64,000 bases of DNA from Mesorhizobium sp. M2E.F.Ca.ET.219.01.1.1 (GCF_004016445.2 NZ_SADT02000001.1:1469630-1533629), one strand, 5' to 3'; counted from the first letter of the stretch, positions 1 through 9,111 are shown. Notes: generated by a model not told the origin, from the letters alone. Numbers and translations: made by a program.

Positions 1-2156
1 TGGTGCAGGGCGGCCTGTGGGACCCGGATGCCGGTCTCGTCATTCCGCGCTCGCAGACGGTGGCCGGCAAGCTGGTCGACCAGGGCGTCGCTTCCGGCAA
101 GCTGCAGGCTTTCGCCAACACCTCGGCCAAGGAACTGATCGTCGAAAACGGCCGCATCAAGGGCGTGGTGACCGAGCGCGGCACGATCGAGGCCGATTAT
201 GTCGTGGTCTGCACCGGCATCTGGGGGCGGCTCACCGCAGCGCTGGTCGGCGAGGACCTGCCGGTCATGCCGATCGACCATCCGCTGACCTTCTTCGGCC
301 CCTATAACGAGTTTGCCGGCACCGGCAAGGAGATCGGCTGGCCGCTGCTGCGCGACCAGGGCAATTCGGCCTATATGCGCGACACAGGCGATCCGAAGAC
401 CGCCGAGGGCGGGCAGATCGAATGGGGTTATTACGAGGAGACCAATCCGCGCCTCTGCCACCCGCGCGATCTGCTCGAAAAGCATGAGGCGCGGCTGTCG
501 CCATCGCAGCGCGACCTCGACATGGAGCAGATCCTGGCGCCGCTGGAGCGCGCCATGGAACTGACGCCGATCCTGGGCGAGCTCGGCTACAATGAAGGCC
601 ATTCCTTCAACGGGTTGCTGCAGGTGACCACCGATGGCGGCCCGTCCATGGGCGAGAGCCAGAAGGTGAGGGGCCTGTGGTACGCCGTCGCCATCTGGGT
701 CAAGGACGGACCGGGCATGGGCAAGCTCATCGCCGACTGGATGACCGACGGCCGCACCGCGATCGACCATCACCAGATCGATTATTCGCGCTTCTACTCG
801 CACCAGACGCAGGAACAGTTCATCTGGGATCGCTGCACCGAGACGGCGATGAAGGTCTACAATCCGGCCGTCCATCCGCGCGAGCCGTTCTCGAAGGGCC
901 GCAACATCCGCCGCTCGCCCTTCTGGGAGCGCGAGAAGGAGCTCGGCGGCTATTTCATGGAACTCGGCGGCTGGGAGCGCGCCCATGGCTACGCTGCCAA
1001 CGAGCATCTCCTGGAGAAATACGGCAACCGCGTGCCGGTGCGCGAGAACGAGTGGGACAACCGCCATTTCTGGCGCGTCTCCAATGCCGAGCATCTGGCG
1101 ATGAGCGAGGATTGCGGCATCGTCAACCTGTCGCATTTCTCGATGTACGACGTCGAAGGGCCCGACCATGTCGCGCTGCTCGAATGGCTATGCGCAGCCA
1201 AGATCGGCGGCGACAACAACATCGGCAAGGGCATCTATACCCACTTCCTCGACGAGGAGGGCATGGTGCGCGCCGACTTCACCGTCATCCGCATGGCCGA
1301 CCGCTGTCGGGTGATCGACGGCGCCGACGCCGGCCCGCGCGACTTCCGCTACATGCAGCGCACCGCGCAGGACAAAGGCTTTGATGCCACCGTCACCGAC
1401 GTGACCGAGAAATACGTCACCATCGGCATCTGGGGGCCGAATGCCCGCACAACCTTGCAGAAGGTAGTCGAGAACCCCGAGGGTCTGACGCCGGAGAATT
1501 TCCCCTTCGCGGCGATCAAGCCGATCCGGATCGCCGGCAAGGATGTGACGGCCTTCCGCATCTCCTATGTCGGCGAGCAGGGCTGGGAACTGCATATGCG
1601 CTACGAGGACGGGCTCGCCGTCTGGGACGCGCTGCGCTCGACCGGCGTCATGCCGTTCGGCGTCGAGACCTATGCCAACACGCGCCGCATGGAAAAGAGC
1701 CTGCGCCTTCAGAACGCCGACCTGTTGACCGAATACAATCTGCTCGAGGCCGACCTTGCCCGCCCGAAGGTCAAGGAGAACGACTTCTGCGGCAAGGCCA
1801 AGCATCTGGAATACCGCGCCCGCGAGCACCAGCCCGCGATGCTGTGCACGCTGGTGATGATCGAGAACACCGATTCCAAGGGCGTGGCGCGCTATCCGGT
1901 CGGCACCATGCCGGTGATGGACCCGGCGACGGGCGAGACGCTGGTCGACGAGCTCGGCCGGCGTTCCTTCACCACATCGGTCGCCTACGGCCCGACCATC
2001 GGCAAGAACATCGCGCTTGCGTATCTGCCCTGGGCCTATGCCCAAGAAGGCCGCAAGCTGCAGGTCGAGTATTTCGGCGAGACCTATCCGGTCGAGGTTG
2101 CGGGAGTGGGTTACAAGCCGCTCTACGACCCGGAGAACCGCAAGCCGAGGAGCTGA
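1..2156 (+). CDS. Dimethylglycine/sarcosine dehydrogenase-like FAD oxidoreductase with GcvT domain (5' partial)
   Basis: The reading frame is already open at base 1, so the N-terminus with the FAD-binding GxGxxG fingerprint lies upstream; about 717 residues remain. The first ~270 residues are the rest of the FAD oxidoreductase fold (SFNGLLQVTTDGGPSMGES, then KDGPGMGKLIADWM). A middle linker is followed by an aminomethyltransferase (GcvT) domain from about residue 350 (HLAMSEDCGIVNLSHFS) with its C-terminal barrel after about 600. This order is that of dimethylglycine and sarcosine dehydrogenases, which oxidise an N-methyl group and pass the formaldehyde unit to THF. A hairpin terminator follows. 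A second, divergent member sits at 38293-40863, and other betaine-catabolism genes are nearby. The exact substrate is inferred. Confidence 0.85.
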   Translation, partial: VQGGLWDPDAGLVIPRSQTVAGKLVDQGVASGKLQAFANTSAKELIVENGRIKGVVTERGTIEADYVVVCTGIWGRLTAALVGEDLPVMPIDHPLTFFGPYNEFAGTGKEIGWPLLRDQGNSAYMRDTGDPKTAEGGQIEWGYYEETNPRLCHPRDLLEKHEARLSPSQRDLDMEQILAPLERAMELTPILGELGYNEGHSFNGLLQVTTDGGPSMGESQKVRGLWYAVAIWVKDGPGMGKLIADWMTDGRTAIDHHQIDYSRFYSHQTQEQFIWDRCTETAMKVYNPAVHPREPFSKGRNIRRSPFWEREKELGGYFMELGGWERAHGYAANEHLLEKYGNRVPVRENEWDNRHFWRVSNAEHLAMSEDCGIVNLSHFSMYDVEGPDHVALLEWLCAAKIGGDNNIGKGIYTHFLDEEGMVRADFTVIRMADRCRVIDGADAGPRDFRYMQRTAQDKGFDATVTDVTEKYVTIGIWGPNARTTLQKVVENPEGLTPENFPFAAIKPIRIAGKDVTAFRISYVGEQGWELHMRYEDGLAVWDALRSTGVMPFGVETYANTRRMEKSLRLQNADLLTEYNLLEADLARPKVKENDFCGKAKHLEYRAREHQPAMLCTLVMIENTDSKGVARYPVGTMPVMDPATGETLVDELGRRSFTTSVAYGPTIGKNIALAYLPWAYAQEGRKLQVEYFGETYPVEVAGVGYKPLYDPENRKPRS

Positions 2157-2184
2157 GATCGCGGACGTCGCGGAGCGTCGATGC

Positions 2185-2215
2185 AAAAGCCCGGCTTCGG
2201 TCGGGCTTTTGTTTT
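2185..2215 (+). terminator. Rho-independent terminator after the flavoprotein gene
   Basis: Stem AAAAGCCCG (2185-2193) pairs with CGGGCTTTT (2202-2210) around an 8-base loop and is followed by GTTTTTG. It starts 29 bases after the stop codon. Confidence 0.85.
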
Positions 2216-2236
2216 TGTGCGGACCGAGAATGTCAC

Positions 2237-2340
2237 CTGGAGCGGGTCACCGTCGAAGGAAACGGCGAACCGCTCCAGCTCTTTGTTTTGACGCAATTCC
2301 GGACGGAAAACCGCTCACACTTTTCTTGGAATTGCTCTAG
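2237..2340. repeat. Rhizobial mosaic intergenic palindrome, copy 1
   Basis: Two modules lie side by side. The first is a dyad, CTGGAGCGG (2237-2245) with CCGCTCCAG (2270-2278). The second begins with 'agctctttg', contains 'ggaaaaccgct' and 'cacacttttc', and is bracketed by AATTCC and GGAATT. The same two-module design recurs near 6162, 17515 (second module only) and 30684. It resembles the RIME-type repeats of rhizobia; I infer a non-coding dispersed element. Confidence 0.7.
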
Positions 2341-2365
2341 CGTCGCACCGGGCGGAGGAAGCGGC

Positions 2366-3130
2366 TTGCAACGGCTCGGCTGGGACAGGAAGAACGATGC
2401 GTTCGTCTTCACGATGAAGGGGAACATTCCCGTTCACGTCAGCTGGACGTTTGCCATCCCCGCCGCCTTGCCGTTCCTGCATGAGTGGTCGAGACGTCCC
2501 CAGGTCGCCCTGATCCACACCGCCATATTCGCCGCGCTGCTGTTCCTGTCGGTGTTTCTGCATGAACTTGCCCATGTCTGGGCAGCGCGACGGCGCGGCA
2601 TCGGCACCCAGCGGATAGACCTGTACCTGTTCGGCGGAATTGCCTGGTTCAAGCCCGGCACGGCTTCGCCCTATGGCTGGGCATGGATCGCCTTCGCCGG
2701 GCCGTTGGTGAACATCATCCTGGCGGCAGGTTTCGCAACTGCCTATTGCCTTTTTGCCCGGCCCTTGCTGCCTGTCGATCCGGACGGTCTTTTCAGTTCG
2801 CCGCCGCCGAGACCGGACACACTTTTGGAATGGACGCTTTGGCTTGGCGCCCTGGTGAATGCGGTTCTGGCCGTTCTCAACCTGCTCCCGGCCTTTCCGC
2901 TCGATGGCGGGGCGATCGCCCGGCATCTGCTGGCGCCGCGTTTCGGCGCGGATACCGCCGTGCGGATCGTCGGCTTCTGCGGCGTCGTGCTTTCGATCCT
3001 GCGTTTCGCGGTCATTGTGCCTGCGGCAATGGCCGGAATTCTGTTGTGGTTTCCGCCTTCCTTCAGGCCGAACTGGCGGGCGTTTCGCGCCGCCGGCAAT
3101 AAGAAGTCCGTTCCGCAGCATCCGGCTTGA
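2366..3130 (+). CDS. Site-2 protease family (M50) membrane metallopeptidase
   Basis: The protein has several membrane segments and the M50 zinc site: HELAH in [13 protein letters not shown], with the third ligand in [10 protein letters not shown] near the C-terminus. Such proteases cut substrates inside the membrane, often in stress or envelope signalling. An ATG at 2414 is available, but the TTG at 2366 has a strong GGAGGA ribosome site seven bases upstream and restores the residues that family members have before the 'PVHVSW' strand (LGWD...FTMKGN). I therefore prefer TTG, giving about 254 residues. No CBS domains follow, so this is a short form. It stands alone between a repeat and purC. 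The substrate is unknown. Confidence 0.75.
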   Translation: MQRLGWDRKNDAFVFTMKGNIPVHVSWTFAIPAALPFLHEWSRRPQVALIHTAIFAALLFLSVFLHELAHVWAARRRGIGTQRIDLYLFGGIAWFKPGTASPYGWAWIAFAGPLVNIILAAGFATAYCLFARPLLPVDPDGLFSSPPPRPDTLLEWTLWLGALVNAVLAVLNLLPAFPLDGGAIARHLLAPRFGADTAVRIVGFCGVVLSILRFAVIVPAAMAGILLWFPPSFRPNWRAFRAAGNKKSVPQHPA

Positions 3131-3189
3131 TGTGCAGGGGGCCAGCGGCTTATGTGGCCCGATCAGAAGCCTGCGAAAGCCTACGCCCC

Positions 3190-4131
3190 ATGCGCATCCT
3201 GTCCGACGCCTTCATTCCCGAACTGCCCAATCACTATCACGGCAAGGTGCGCGAAAATTACGATCTGCCGGACGGGCGCCGCGTCATCATCGCCACCGAC
3301 CGTTTGAGCGCGTTCGACATCATCCTGGCCTCGATCCCGTTCAAGGGCGAGGTGCTTACCCAGACGGCGCGCTACTGGTTCGAGGAGACCGCCGACATCT
3401 GTCCCAACCACGTGCTGGAATATCCCGACCCCAACGTCGTCGTCGGCACGCGGCTCGACATGCTGCCGGTCGAAATGGTCGTGCGCGGCTATCTGGCCGG
3501 CACGACCAGCACCTCGATTCTGACCAAATATCGCAAGGGCGAAAGGAGCTTCTACGGCCACAGCTTTCCCGACGGGCTGCGCGACAATGAAAAGCTGCCG
3601 CAAGCGATCATCACGCCGACCAGCAAAGCCGCCCATGGCGGCCATGACGAGCCGCTGTCGGAGGCCGAGATCATCGGAGAGCGGCTGCTCACGCAGGAAC
3701 AGTGGGATACGGTATCGCGCTATGCGCTGCAGCTGTTCGCTCGCGGCCAGCAGCGCGCCGCCGAACGCGGCCTGATCCTGGCCGACACCAAATACGAATT
3801 CGGCACCGCGCCGGACGGCACCATCGTGCTGGCGGACGAGATCCACACGCCCGACAGCAGCCGTTATTGGATAGCGGCGAGCTATGACGAGGCGTTCGCA
3901 AGCGGCGGGCGGCCGCAGAGCTTCGATAAGGATTTCGTCCGGTCATGGGTGTCGGCGCGCTGCGACCCCTACAAGGATCCGATCCCCCCAATTCCCGACG
4001 AGATCATCAACCAGGCCTCGGCGGTCTATGTCCAGGCCTATGAAGCGATCACGGGGGCGAAATTCGTGCCCGACCTTTCCGGCGATACGGTGCTGGAGCG
4101 TATCCGTTCGAACCTCGCGCGGTATTTTTGA
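3190..4131 (+). CDS. purC: Phosphoribosylaminoimidazole-succinocarboxamide synthase, long form
   Basis: SAICAR synthase joins aspartate to CAIR with ATP in de novo purine synthesis. The signature GKVREN near the N-terminus, the ATDRLSAFD strand, [12 protein letters not shown], and [15 protein letters not shown] are all present. At 313 residues it is longer than the roughly 240-250 residue bacterial housekeeping type and resembles the yeast Ade1-like group. Rhizobia often carry one of each type, so this may be the second copy. The start at ATG 3190 is chosen because [23 protein letters not shown] aligns with the family N-terminus; an earlier in-frame start would add about 20 unrelated residues. 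It is not in an operon with other purine genes here. Confidence 0.9.
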   Translation: MRILSDAFIPELPNHYHGKVRENYDLPDGRRVIIATDRLSAFDIILASIPFKGEVLTQTARYWFEETADICPNHVLEYPDPNVVVGTRLDMLPVEMVVRGYLAGTTSTSILTKYRKGERSFYGHSFPDGLRDNEKLPQAIITPTSKAAHGGHDEPLSEAEIIGERLLTQEQWDTVSRYALQLFARGQQRAAERGLILADTKYEFGTAPDGTIVLADEIHTPDSSRYWIAASYDEAFASGGRPQSFDKDFVRSWVSARCDPYKDPIPPIPDEIINQASAVYVQAYEAITGAKFVPDLSGDTVLERIRSNLARYF

Positions 4132-4206
4132 GGTTGCGCGCCGTCGGATTCGGCGCCCGGGAATTCCCGGCTTTTGTACGCGGTGATTTTCGCCTAACCT
4201 TCCGTC

Positions 4207-5049
4207 ATGTCTGCTTATGCCCGCGCAAGGCATGTCTTTCCAGGCGGCGCCGCGCTGGCGCTGGCGCTTTGGCTGACGCAAGCGGCTTCTCCCGCCGAGC
4301 CTGTCGATGTCGAGCTGGTGCTGGCGGTCGATGTCTCTCTCTCCATGTCGCCGGCCGAGCTGGAGATCCAGCGTCACGGTTACGCCGCTGCGCTGACGCA
4401 TGACAATGTGCTCAAGGCCATCGCCGACGGCGCCTATGGCAAGATCGCCGTCACCTATGTCGAATGGGCGGGCACGACCTGGCAGCGAGTCGTCGTGCCG
4501 TGGACCGTGATCGCCAACCGCGCCGACGCCGATGGGTTCGTCGCGAAGCTCGACGCCAACCCGCCGGACAGCGCCAGGCGGACCTCGATTTCCGGGGCGC
4601 TGAGCTTCGGCAGCGATCTGTTCGCAGAGAGCGGATTCCAGGGGACCAAGCGTGTTATCGACGTTTCCGGCGATGGACCGAACAATCAGGGCGCGCCCGT
4701 CGATCTCACGCGCGACGAGGTGGTCAAGCAAGGCATCACCATCAACGGCCTGCCGCTGATGACGCGCGGCGGCTTCAGCGGCGCCTTCGACGTCGAGAAT
4801 CTCGACCGCTATTACAGCGACTGCGTCATCGGCGGACCGGGCGCATTCATGGTTCCTGTCAATGACTGGACGCAATTTCCCGAAGCGATCCGCCGCAAGC
4901 TGATGCTCGAGCTTGCCGGTCCAGCTTCACCGCAATGGGCGGCGGAAGAGGCCGCTCACCCGCCGATCGTGCGGATCGACGACAGGCCGGCCGCCGATTG
5001 CCAGGCCGGCGAGAAGATGTGGCGCAACCGCGGCTGGGGCATGCCGTGA
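4207..5049 (+). CDS. DUF1194 (von Willebrand A-like) secreted protein
   Basis: A 280-residue protein with an N-terminal hydrophobic signal segment (about residues 10-30, ending ..AASPAEP). It is followed by a VWA-like fold with the MIDAS-type motif DVSLSMS and a later VIDVSGDGPNNQG strand. These match the DUF1194 family, which is common in Rhizobiales and has no fixed function. Export to the periplasm is likely from the signal peptide. It stands alone, with a weak ribosome site, and ends about 115 bases before an ABC importer operon on the same strand; no functional link is visible. Confidence 0.8.
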   Translation: MSAYARARHVFPGGAALALALWLTQAASPAEPVDVELVLAVDVSLSMSPAELEIQRHGYAAALTHDNVLKAIADGAYGKIAVTYVEWAGTTWQRVVVPWTVIANRADADGFVAKLDANPPDSARRTSISGALSFGSDLFAESGFQGTKRVIDVSGDGPNNQGAPVDLTRDEVVKQGITINGLPLMTRGGFSGAFDVENLDRYYSDCVIGGPGAFMVPVNDWTQFPEAIRRKLMLELAGPASPQWAAEEAAHPPIVRIDDRPAADCQAGEKMWRNRGWGMP

Positions 5050-5165
5050 GGGGTGCACAAGCAGGCGTTCGATCAGGATGACGTTTCGTTGAAACGTCGC
5101 TTCATTGACAAGCCTTTTGGCGTCTGTGAGACAATCTGGGCTCACCACAAAAAAGGGGAACCACA

Positions 5166-6116
5166 ATGAACAGAACCACCATTTTCGCGGCGGCGCTGAC
5201 GGTGGCCGCCGTGCTCGGCGCGCCGGCGATGGCCGCCACCTCGCTCACCATCGGCATCAGCGGCTGGACCGGCTTCGCGCCGCTGACTCTGGCCAAGCAG
5301 GCCGGGCTTTTCGAAAAGCACGGGCTCGACGTCACGCTGAAGAAAGTGCCGCAGGCGAGCCGCCCGCTGGCCATTGCCAGCGGCGACCTGCAATGCGCGG
5401 CGACCACGGTCGAGACCTGGATGGTGTGGAACGCCAGCGGCGTCACCACCAAGCAGATCTTCCAGCTCGACAAATCCTATGGCGCCGACGGTATCGTGGT
5501 GCGCAACGACATCAAGTCCGTCGCCGACCTCAAGGGCAAGAATGTCGCCTCGTCGGCGCCCGGCACGTCGCCCTATTTCCTGCTCGCCTGGGTGCTCAAC
5601 AAGAACGGCATGTCGACCAAGGACGTCACCGTCGTCAATCTGGAGCCGGACGCGGCGGCGCAGGCCTTCCTGGCCGGCCAGAACGATGCCGCCGTGACCT
5701 ACGAGCCATTCATTTCGGCCGTGCGCGACAAGGCCGACCAGGGCCACATCCTGGCGACCACGCTCGACTACCCGATGGTGCTGGACACCGTCGGCTGCAC
5801 GCCGGACTTCCTCAAGGCCAATCCCGATGCCGCAAAGGCGCTCGCCGACAGCTATTTCGACGCGCTCGACCTGATCAAGAAGGATCCGCAGAAATCCTAT
5901 GAGATCATGGGCGCCGATGTGAAGCAGTCGGCCAAGGAGTTCGAGGATTCGGCCAAGTACCTGAAATGGGCCGACAAGGAGGAGAACAAGCAGTTCTTCA
6001 CCAAGGAGTTCCAGGATTTCTCCAAGACGGCTGCCGAGCTTTTGCTGCAGATGGGGCTGATCAAGGAAGTCCCGGACGTGTCGACGCTTGCCGATACCAG
6101 CGCGGTGGCCAACTGA
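5166..6116 (+). CDS. ABC transporter substrate-binding protein, NMT1/SsuA/TauA type
   Basis: A 316-residue periplasmic binding protein with a clear signal peptide ending in APAMAA at about residue 23. It begins the mature fold with LTIGISGWTGFAPLTLAKQAGLF, typical of the nitrate/sulfonate/taurine/thiamine-precursor group. The GGGG ribosome site lies just before the ATG. It is the first gene of an importer: permease at 6281 and ATPase at 7054 follow. The 164-base gap to the permease is filled by a hairpin and a mosaic palindrome, which probably lets the binding protein be made in excess. The ligand cannot be told; sulfonate, taurine or an amine precursor are possible. Confidence 0.88.
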   Translation: MNRTTIFAAALTVAAVLGAPAMAATSLTIGISGWTGFAPLTLAKQAGLFEKHGLDVTLKKVPQASRPLAIASGDLQCAATTVETWMVWNASGVTTKQIFQLDKSYGADGIVVRNDIKSVADLKGKNVASSAPGTSPYFLLAWVLNKNGMSTKDVTVVNLEPDAAAQAFLAGQNDAAVTYEPFISAVRDKADQGHILATTLDYPMVLDTVGCTPDFLKANPDAAKALADSYFDALDLIKKDPQKSYEIMGADVKQSAKEFEDSAKYLKWADKEENKQFFTKEFQDFSKTAAELLLQMGLIKEVPDVSTLADTSAVAN

Positions 6117-6129
6117 TCGCGCATCAGCC

Positions 6130-6154
6130 GATCGGCGGCGCAAGGCCGCCGATC
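6130..6154 (+). terminator. Stable hairpin after the binding-protein gene
   Basis: A perfect 10-bp stem, GATCGGCGGC (6130-6139) with GCCGCCGATC (6145-6154), has a 5-base loop and starts 14 bases after the stop codon. No U-run follows, so it is more likely an mRNA-stabilising or attenuating hairpin than a full terminator. Confidence 0.55.
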
Positions 6155-6161
6155 CCTTCTC

Positions 6162-6268
6162 GCTAAAGCGCGTCGCGATCCTCCGGATACGCCCCTCGCG
6201 CTTTAGCTCTTTGATTTTGCGCATGTCTTACCCGAAACCGGTTCCCACTTCCGGGAGACGTGCTTTAA
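6162..6268. repeat. Rhizobial mosaic intergenic palindrome, copy 2
   Basis: First module: GCTAAAGCGCG (6162-6172) with CGCGCTTTAGC (6197-6207). Second module: 'gctctttgattttgcgcatgt', then 'cccgaaaccggttcccactt' and 'ccgggagacgtgc'. It has the same layout as the copies near 2237 and 30684. It lies inside an ABC operon between the binding protein and permease genes. Confidence 0.75.
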
Positions 6269-6280
6269 GGACAGGGCCTG

Positions 6281-7057
6281 ATGCTGCGTCCCTTGCATCC
6301 CGTTCAGCCGGGCACGCGAACCGTGCTCGGCATCGCCTTCTTCATGCTGTTCGTGGCCTTCTGGGCGTGGATCACGCTCGGCGGCCATGTGAACCGGATT
6401 TTCCTGGCCGACCCGCTGTCGATGCTCAAGGACGGCTGGCGGCTGCTCGTCGAAGACCGGTTCTGGCTCGACATATTGATCACCATCTGGCGCGTCTTCG
6501 GCGGTTTCGTGCTGGCGTCGATCGTGGCGGTGCCGATCGGCATCGCCATGGGCGCCTGGAAGCCGGTCGAAGCCTTCCTCGAGCCGTTCGTGTCCTTTGC
6601 GCGCTATCTGCCGGCATCGGCCTTCATCCCGCTGCTCATCCTGTGGGCCGGCATTGGCGAATTCGAGAAGCTTCTGGTGATCTTCGTCGGCTCGGTGTTC
6701 CAGATCATCCTGATCGTCGCGGTCAAGGTCGGCGCTACGCGCCGCGACCTGGTCGAAGCCGCCTATACGCTGGGGGCGACCGACAACGGCATCGTCAAGC
6801 GCGTGATCATGCCCGCCAATGCGCCGGAGATCGCCGAAACGCTGCGGCTGGTGCTCGGCTGGGCGTGGACCTATGTCATCGTCGCCGAGCTGATCGGCTC
6901 GTCATCGGGCATCGGCTACATGATCATCAACAGCCAGTCGCGACTGGCGACCGGGCAGATCATCTTCGGCATCATCATCATCGGGCTGATCGGGCTTCTG
7001 TCCGATTTTGCTTTCAAGGCGCTCAACCGTTGGCTCTTTCCATGGAGCCTGGCGTGA
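6281..7057 (+). CDS. ABC transporter permease, SsuC/TauC type
   Basis: A 258-residue inner-membrane protein with about six hydrophobic segments and the BPD_transp_1 EAA loop (LVEAAYTLGATDNGIVKRVIMPANAPEI). It forms the channel for the binding protein encoded upstream. The start at ATG 6281 gives MLRPLHPVQPGTRTVLGI, a normal short cytoplasmic N-terminus. Its stop codon overlaps the GTG start of the ATPase gene (GTGA, 7054-7057), so the two are translationally coupled. The family covers nitrate, sulfonate, taurine and pyrimidine-precursor importers. Confidence 0.9.
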   Translation: MLRPLHPVQPGTRTVLGIAFFMLFVAFWAWITLGGHVNRIFLADPLSMLKDGWRLLVEDRFWLDILITIWRVFGGFVLASIVAVPIGIAMGAWKPVEAFLEPFVSFARYLPASAFIPLLILWAGIGEFEKLLVIFVGSVFQIILIVAVKVGATRRDLVEAAYTLGATDNGIVKRVIMPANAPEIAETLRLVLGWAWTYVIVAELIGSSSGIGYMIINSQSRLATGQIIFGIIIIGLIGLLSDFAFKALNRWLFPWSLA

Positions 7058-7845
7058 GCAAGCTGCTGATCGAAGGCGTTTCGCGGACCTTTGCCGCGGT
7101 CGGCGGCGGCCAGCCGGTGCAGGCGCTGCAGCCGGTCGATCTTGCCGTCGCGGCCAATGACTTCATCACCATCCTCGGCCCGTCCGGCTGCGGCAAGTCG
7201 ACTTTGCTCAGGATCGTCGCCGGACTGGAAGCTCCGAGCACGGGCCGCGTGCTGCTCGACGGCAAGGCGGTCACAAGGCCGGGACCGGATCGCGGCATGG
7301 TGTTCCAGTCCTACACGCTGTTTCCCTGGCTGACGGTCGCCGAAAACATCGGTTTCGGCCTGCGCGAGCAAGGCCGGCCCGAGCGCGAGCGCAACGAGAT
7401 CGTCGCTTCCTATGTCGACCTGGTCGGCCTCAAGGGTTTCGAGAACCATTGGCCGAAGCAACTGTCGGGCGGCATGCAGCAGCGCACGGCGATCGCGCGG
7501 GCTTTAGCCAACGATCCCGCGATCCTTCTACTCGACGAGCCGTTCGGCGCGCTGGACAACCAGACGCGCGGGCTGATGCAGGAATTGCTGCTCGGCATAT
7601 GGGAGCGGCGCAAGAAGACGGTGCTGTTCGTCACCCACGACATCGAAGAGGCGATCTTCATGGCGTCGCGGGTGATCGTGATGAGCGCACGGCCCGGACG
7701 TATCAAATCGGACGTGCAGGTCGACCTGCCGCATCCGCGCCACTACACGCTGAAGACGAGCCCGGAATTCTCCGCGCTCAAGGCACAGCTCACTGAAGAC
7801 ATCCGCATCGAGGCCATGCGGACGGCGCAGACGCAGTCCGCTTAG
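7054..7845 (+). CDS. ABC transporter ATP-binding protein, SsuB/TauB type
   Basis: A 263-residue ATPase with Walker A GPSGCGKST, Q-loop VFQSYTLFPW, signature LSGGMQQRTAIARA, Walker B ILLLDEPFGALD and switch histidine VTHDIEEA. It powers the importer made of the two preceding genes. I chose GTG 7054 because a GGAG box sits six bases before it and it overlaps the permease stop by four bases. An ATG at 7042 would add four residues. The gene ends in a stable hairpin that includes its own stop codon, facing the convergent regulator gene. Confidence 0.92.
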   Translation: MSKLLIEGVSRTFAAVGGGQPVQALQPVDLAVAANDFITILGPSGCGKSTLLRIVAGLEAPSTGRVLLDGKAVTRPGPDRGMVFQSYTLFPWLTVAENIGFGLREQGRPERERNEIVASYVDLVGLKGFENHWPKQLSGGMQQRTAIARALANDPAILLLDEPFGALDNQTRGLMQELLLGIWERRKKTVLFVTHDIEEAIFMASRVIVMSARPGRIKSDVQVDLPHPRHYTLKTSPEFSALKAQLTEDIRIEAMRTAQTQSA

Positions 7846-7855
7846 ACTGCGTCTG
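7828..7855. terminator. Hairpin between convergent genes
   Basis: An 11-bp perfect stem, CAGACGCAGTC (7828-7838) with GACTGCGTCTG (7845-7855), has a 6-base loop and overlaps the ATPase stop codon. There is no T-run on either side, so a terminator role is likely from position only. Confidence 0.5.
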
Positions 7856-7863
7856 CTGCCCGC

Positions 7864-8865
7864 TTAAGCCGCCAGCAACTGCTTGCGGTCGACGCGTTCC
7901 TGCTGCGGCGAGCGGGCATAGAGCTCGCGGTAGCATTTGGAGAAATGCGAGGCGGAGACGAAGCCGCAGGCCACCGCCACTTCGACCACCGGCATTGACG
8001 ACTGGATGAGCAGGTGCCTGGCGCGGTCGAGCCGGATCTCCAGATAGTAGCGGGCGGGGGAGCGGCCCATCTCGGTGCGGAACAGGCGCTCGATCTGCCG
8101 GCGGGAAAGATCGACATGGTCGGCGATTTCGATCAGCGACAGCGGCTCGGAGAGGTTGGCCTCCATCAGCTCGATGATGGTGAGCACCTTGGAATTCTGG
8201 ACGCCGAGGCGGGCGCGCAGCGGCAGGCGCTGGCGGTCGGTCGGGCTGCGCACGCGGTCGGTCAGCACCTGCTCGCAGACGCGGTTGACGAGGCTCTCGT
8301 CGAAATCATCGCCGATCAGCTTCAGCATCATGTCGAGCGCGGCGGTGCCGCCGGCGCAGGTGTAGATGTTCTGGTCGACCTCGAATAGGTCGGCGAAGAC
8401 ATTGGCTTTCGGGAAGGCCTCGGAGAAGCCCGGAAGGTTCTCCCAATGGATGGCGCAGCGCTTGTTGGAGAGCAGGCCGGCGGCGGCCAAGATATGGGCG
8501 CCGGTGCACAGGCCGCCCACGGCGACGCCGCGATTATACTCCTCGCGCAGCCAGGCAAAGGCCGATTTGTTGTGGTAGCGCTCGACATTGATGCCGCTGC
8601 AGACGATCGCCATGTTCGGCCGGTCCGGCCCGGCCATCTTCCTGCGCTCCTCCTCGAGCGAGGTGTTGACGGCACATTCGACGCCGTTCGAGGCGCGAAC
8701 CGGCTTGCCGTCGATGCTTGCCAGGCGCCAGGCATAGGCCTCGTAGCCGAGCATCCGGTTGGCCGAGCGCAGCGGATCGAGCGCTGTCGCGAAAGCGATC
8801 ATCGTGAAATCGGGAATGAGGAAGAATACAAACGATCTCTTGATCGGGTGCTTTACGGCATTCAC
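7864..8865 (-). CDS. GlxA/GbdR-type AraC transcriptional regulator
   Basis: A 333-residue regulator. Residues ~10-190 form a DJ-1/PfpI-like domain (FFLIPDFTMIAFATALDPLRSAN, GLCTGAHILAAAGLL) and residues ~225-325 a double helix-turn-helix AraC domain (LSLIEIADHVDLSRRQIERLFR, ACGFVSASHFSKCYRE). This architecture is that of GbdR, the activator of glycine betaine and dimethylglycine catabolism in Pseudomonas, and of related rhizobial regulators. With two dimethylglycine dehydrogenase-like genes and betaine methyl-transfer genes in the window, a betaine-responsive role is a sound inference. A perfect TTTGCGAC palindrome lies about 107 bases upstream of the start and may be its own operator. Confidence 0.88.
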   Translation of the reverse strand: MNAVKHPIKRSFVFFLIPDFTMIAFATALDPLRSANRMLGYEAYAWRLASIDGKPVRASNGVECAVNTSLEEERRKMAGPDRPNMAIVCSGINVERYHNKSAFAWLREEYNRGVAVGGLCTGAHILAAAGLLSNKRCAIHWENLPGFSEAFPKANVFADLFEVDQNIYTCAGGTAALDMMLKLIGDDFDESLVNRVCEQVLTDRVRSPTDRQRLPLRARLGVQNSKVLTIIELMEANLSEPLSLIEIADHVDLSRRQIERLFRTEMGRSPARYYLEIRLDRARHLLIQSSMPVVEVAVACGFVSASHFSKCYRELYARSPQQERVDRKQLLAA

Positions 8866-8971
8866 AGGGAAACCTCACGCAGCCATGGCGCGAACAGGAT
8901 GTCGCGAACAGCATAGCGACAACAGGAAAAACCATTCCTGTCAATCGGGTAGGCGGCTAAGTGAAGATTAA

Positions 8972-8993
8972 ATTTGCGACACGGGTCGCAAAT
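8972..8993. promoter_or_regulatory. Perfect palindrome, candidate operator of the GbdR-like regulator
   Basis: ATTTGCGAC (8972-8980) and GTCGCAAAT (8985-8993) are exact reverse complements around ACGG. A further TTTGCGAC occurs at 9388-9395, and two more (23857-23864, 23913-23920) lie in the divergent promoter region of the corrinoid and mttB-like genes. Binding by the adjacent regulator is inferred. Confidence 0.55.
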
Positions 8994-9052
8994 GGGCAAT
9001 AGGTGCAACCGCAGGGCGTCACTGCGAGGTCGACAACTGCCGGGCCCAAATG

Positions 9053-9083
9053 AAAACGCCGCCTCGGCAAGCCGGGCGGCGTT
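9053..9083 (-). terminator. Rho-independent terminator of the 44-residue gene
   Basis: AACGCCGCC (9055-9063) pairs with GGCGGCGTT (9075-9083), with an inner CGGC/GCCG pair. On the minus strand the stem ends in TTTTCA. It lies 29 bases past the stop of the small gene at 9112-9246. Confidence 0.75.
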
Positions 9084-9111
9084 GAATTCAGCTTATCGGT
9101 GCTGGATTGTC

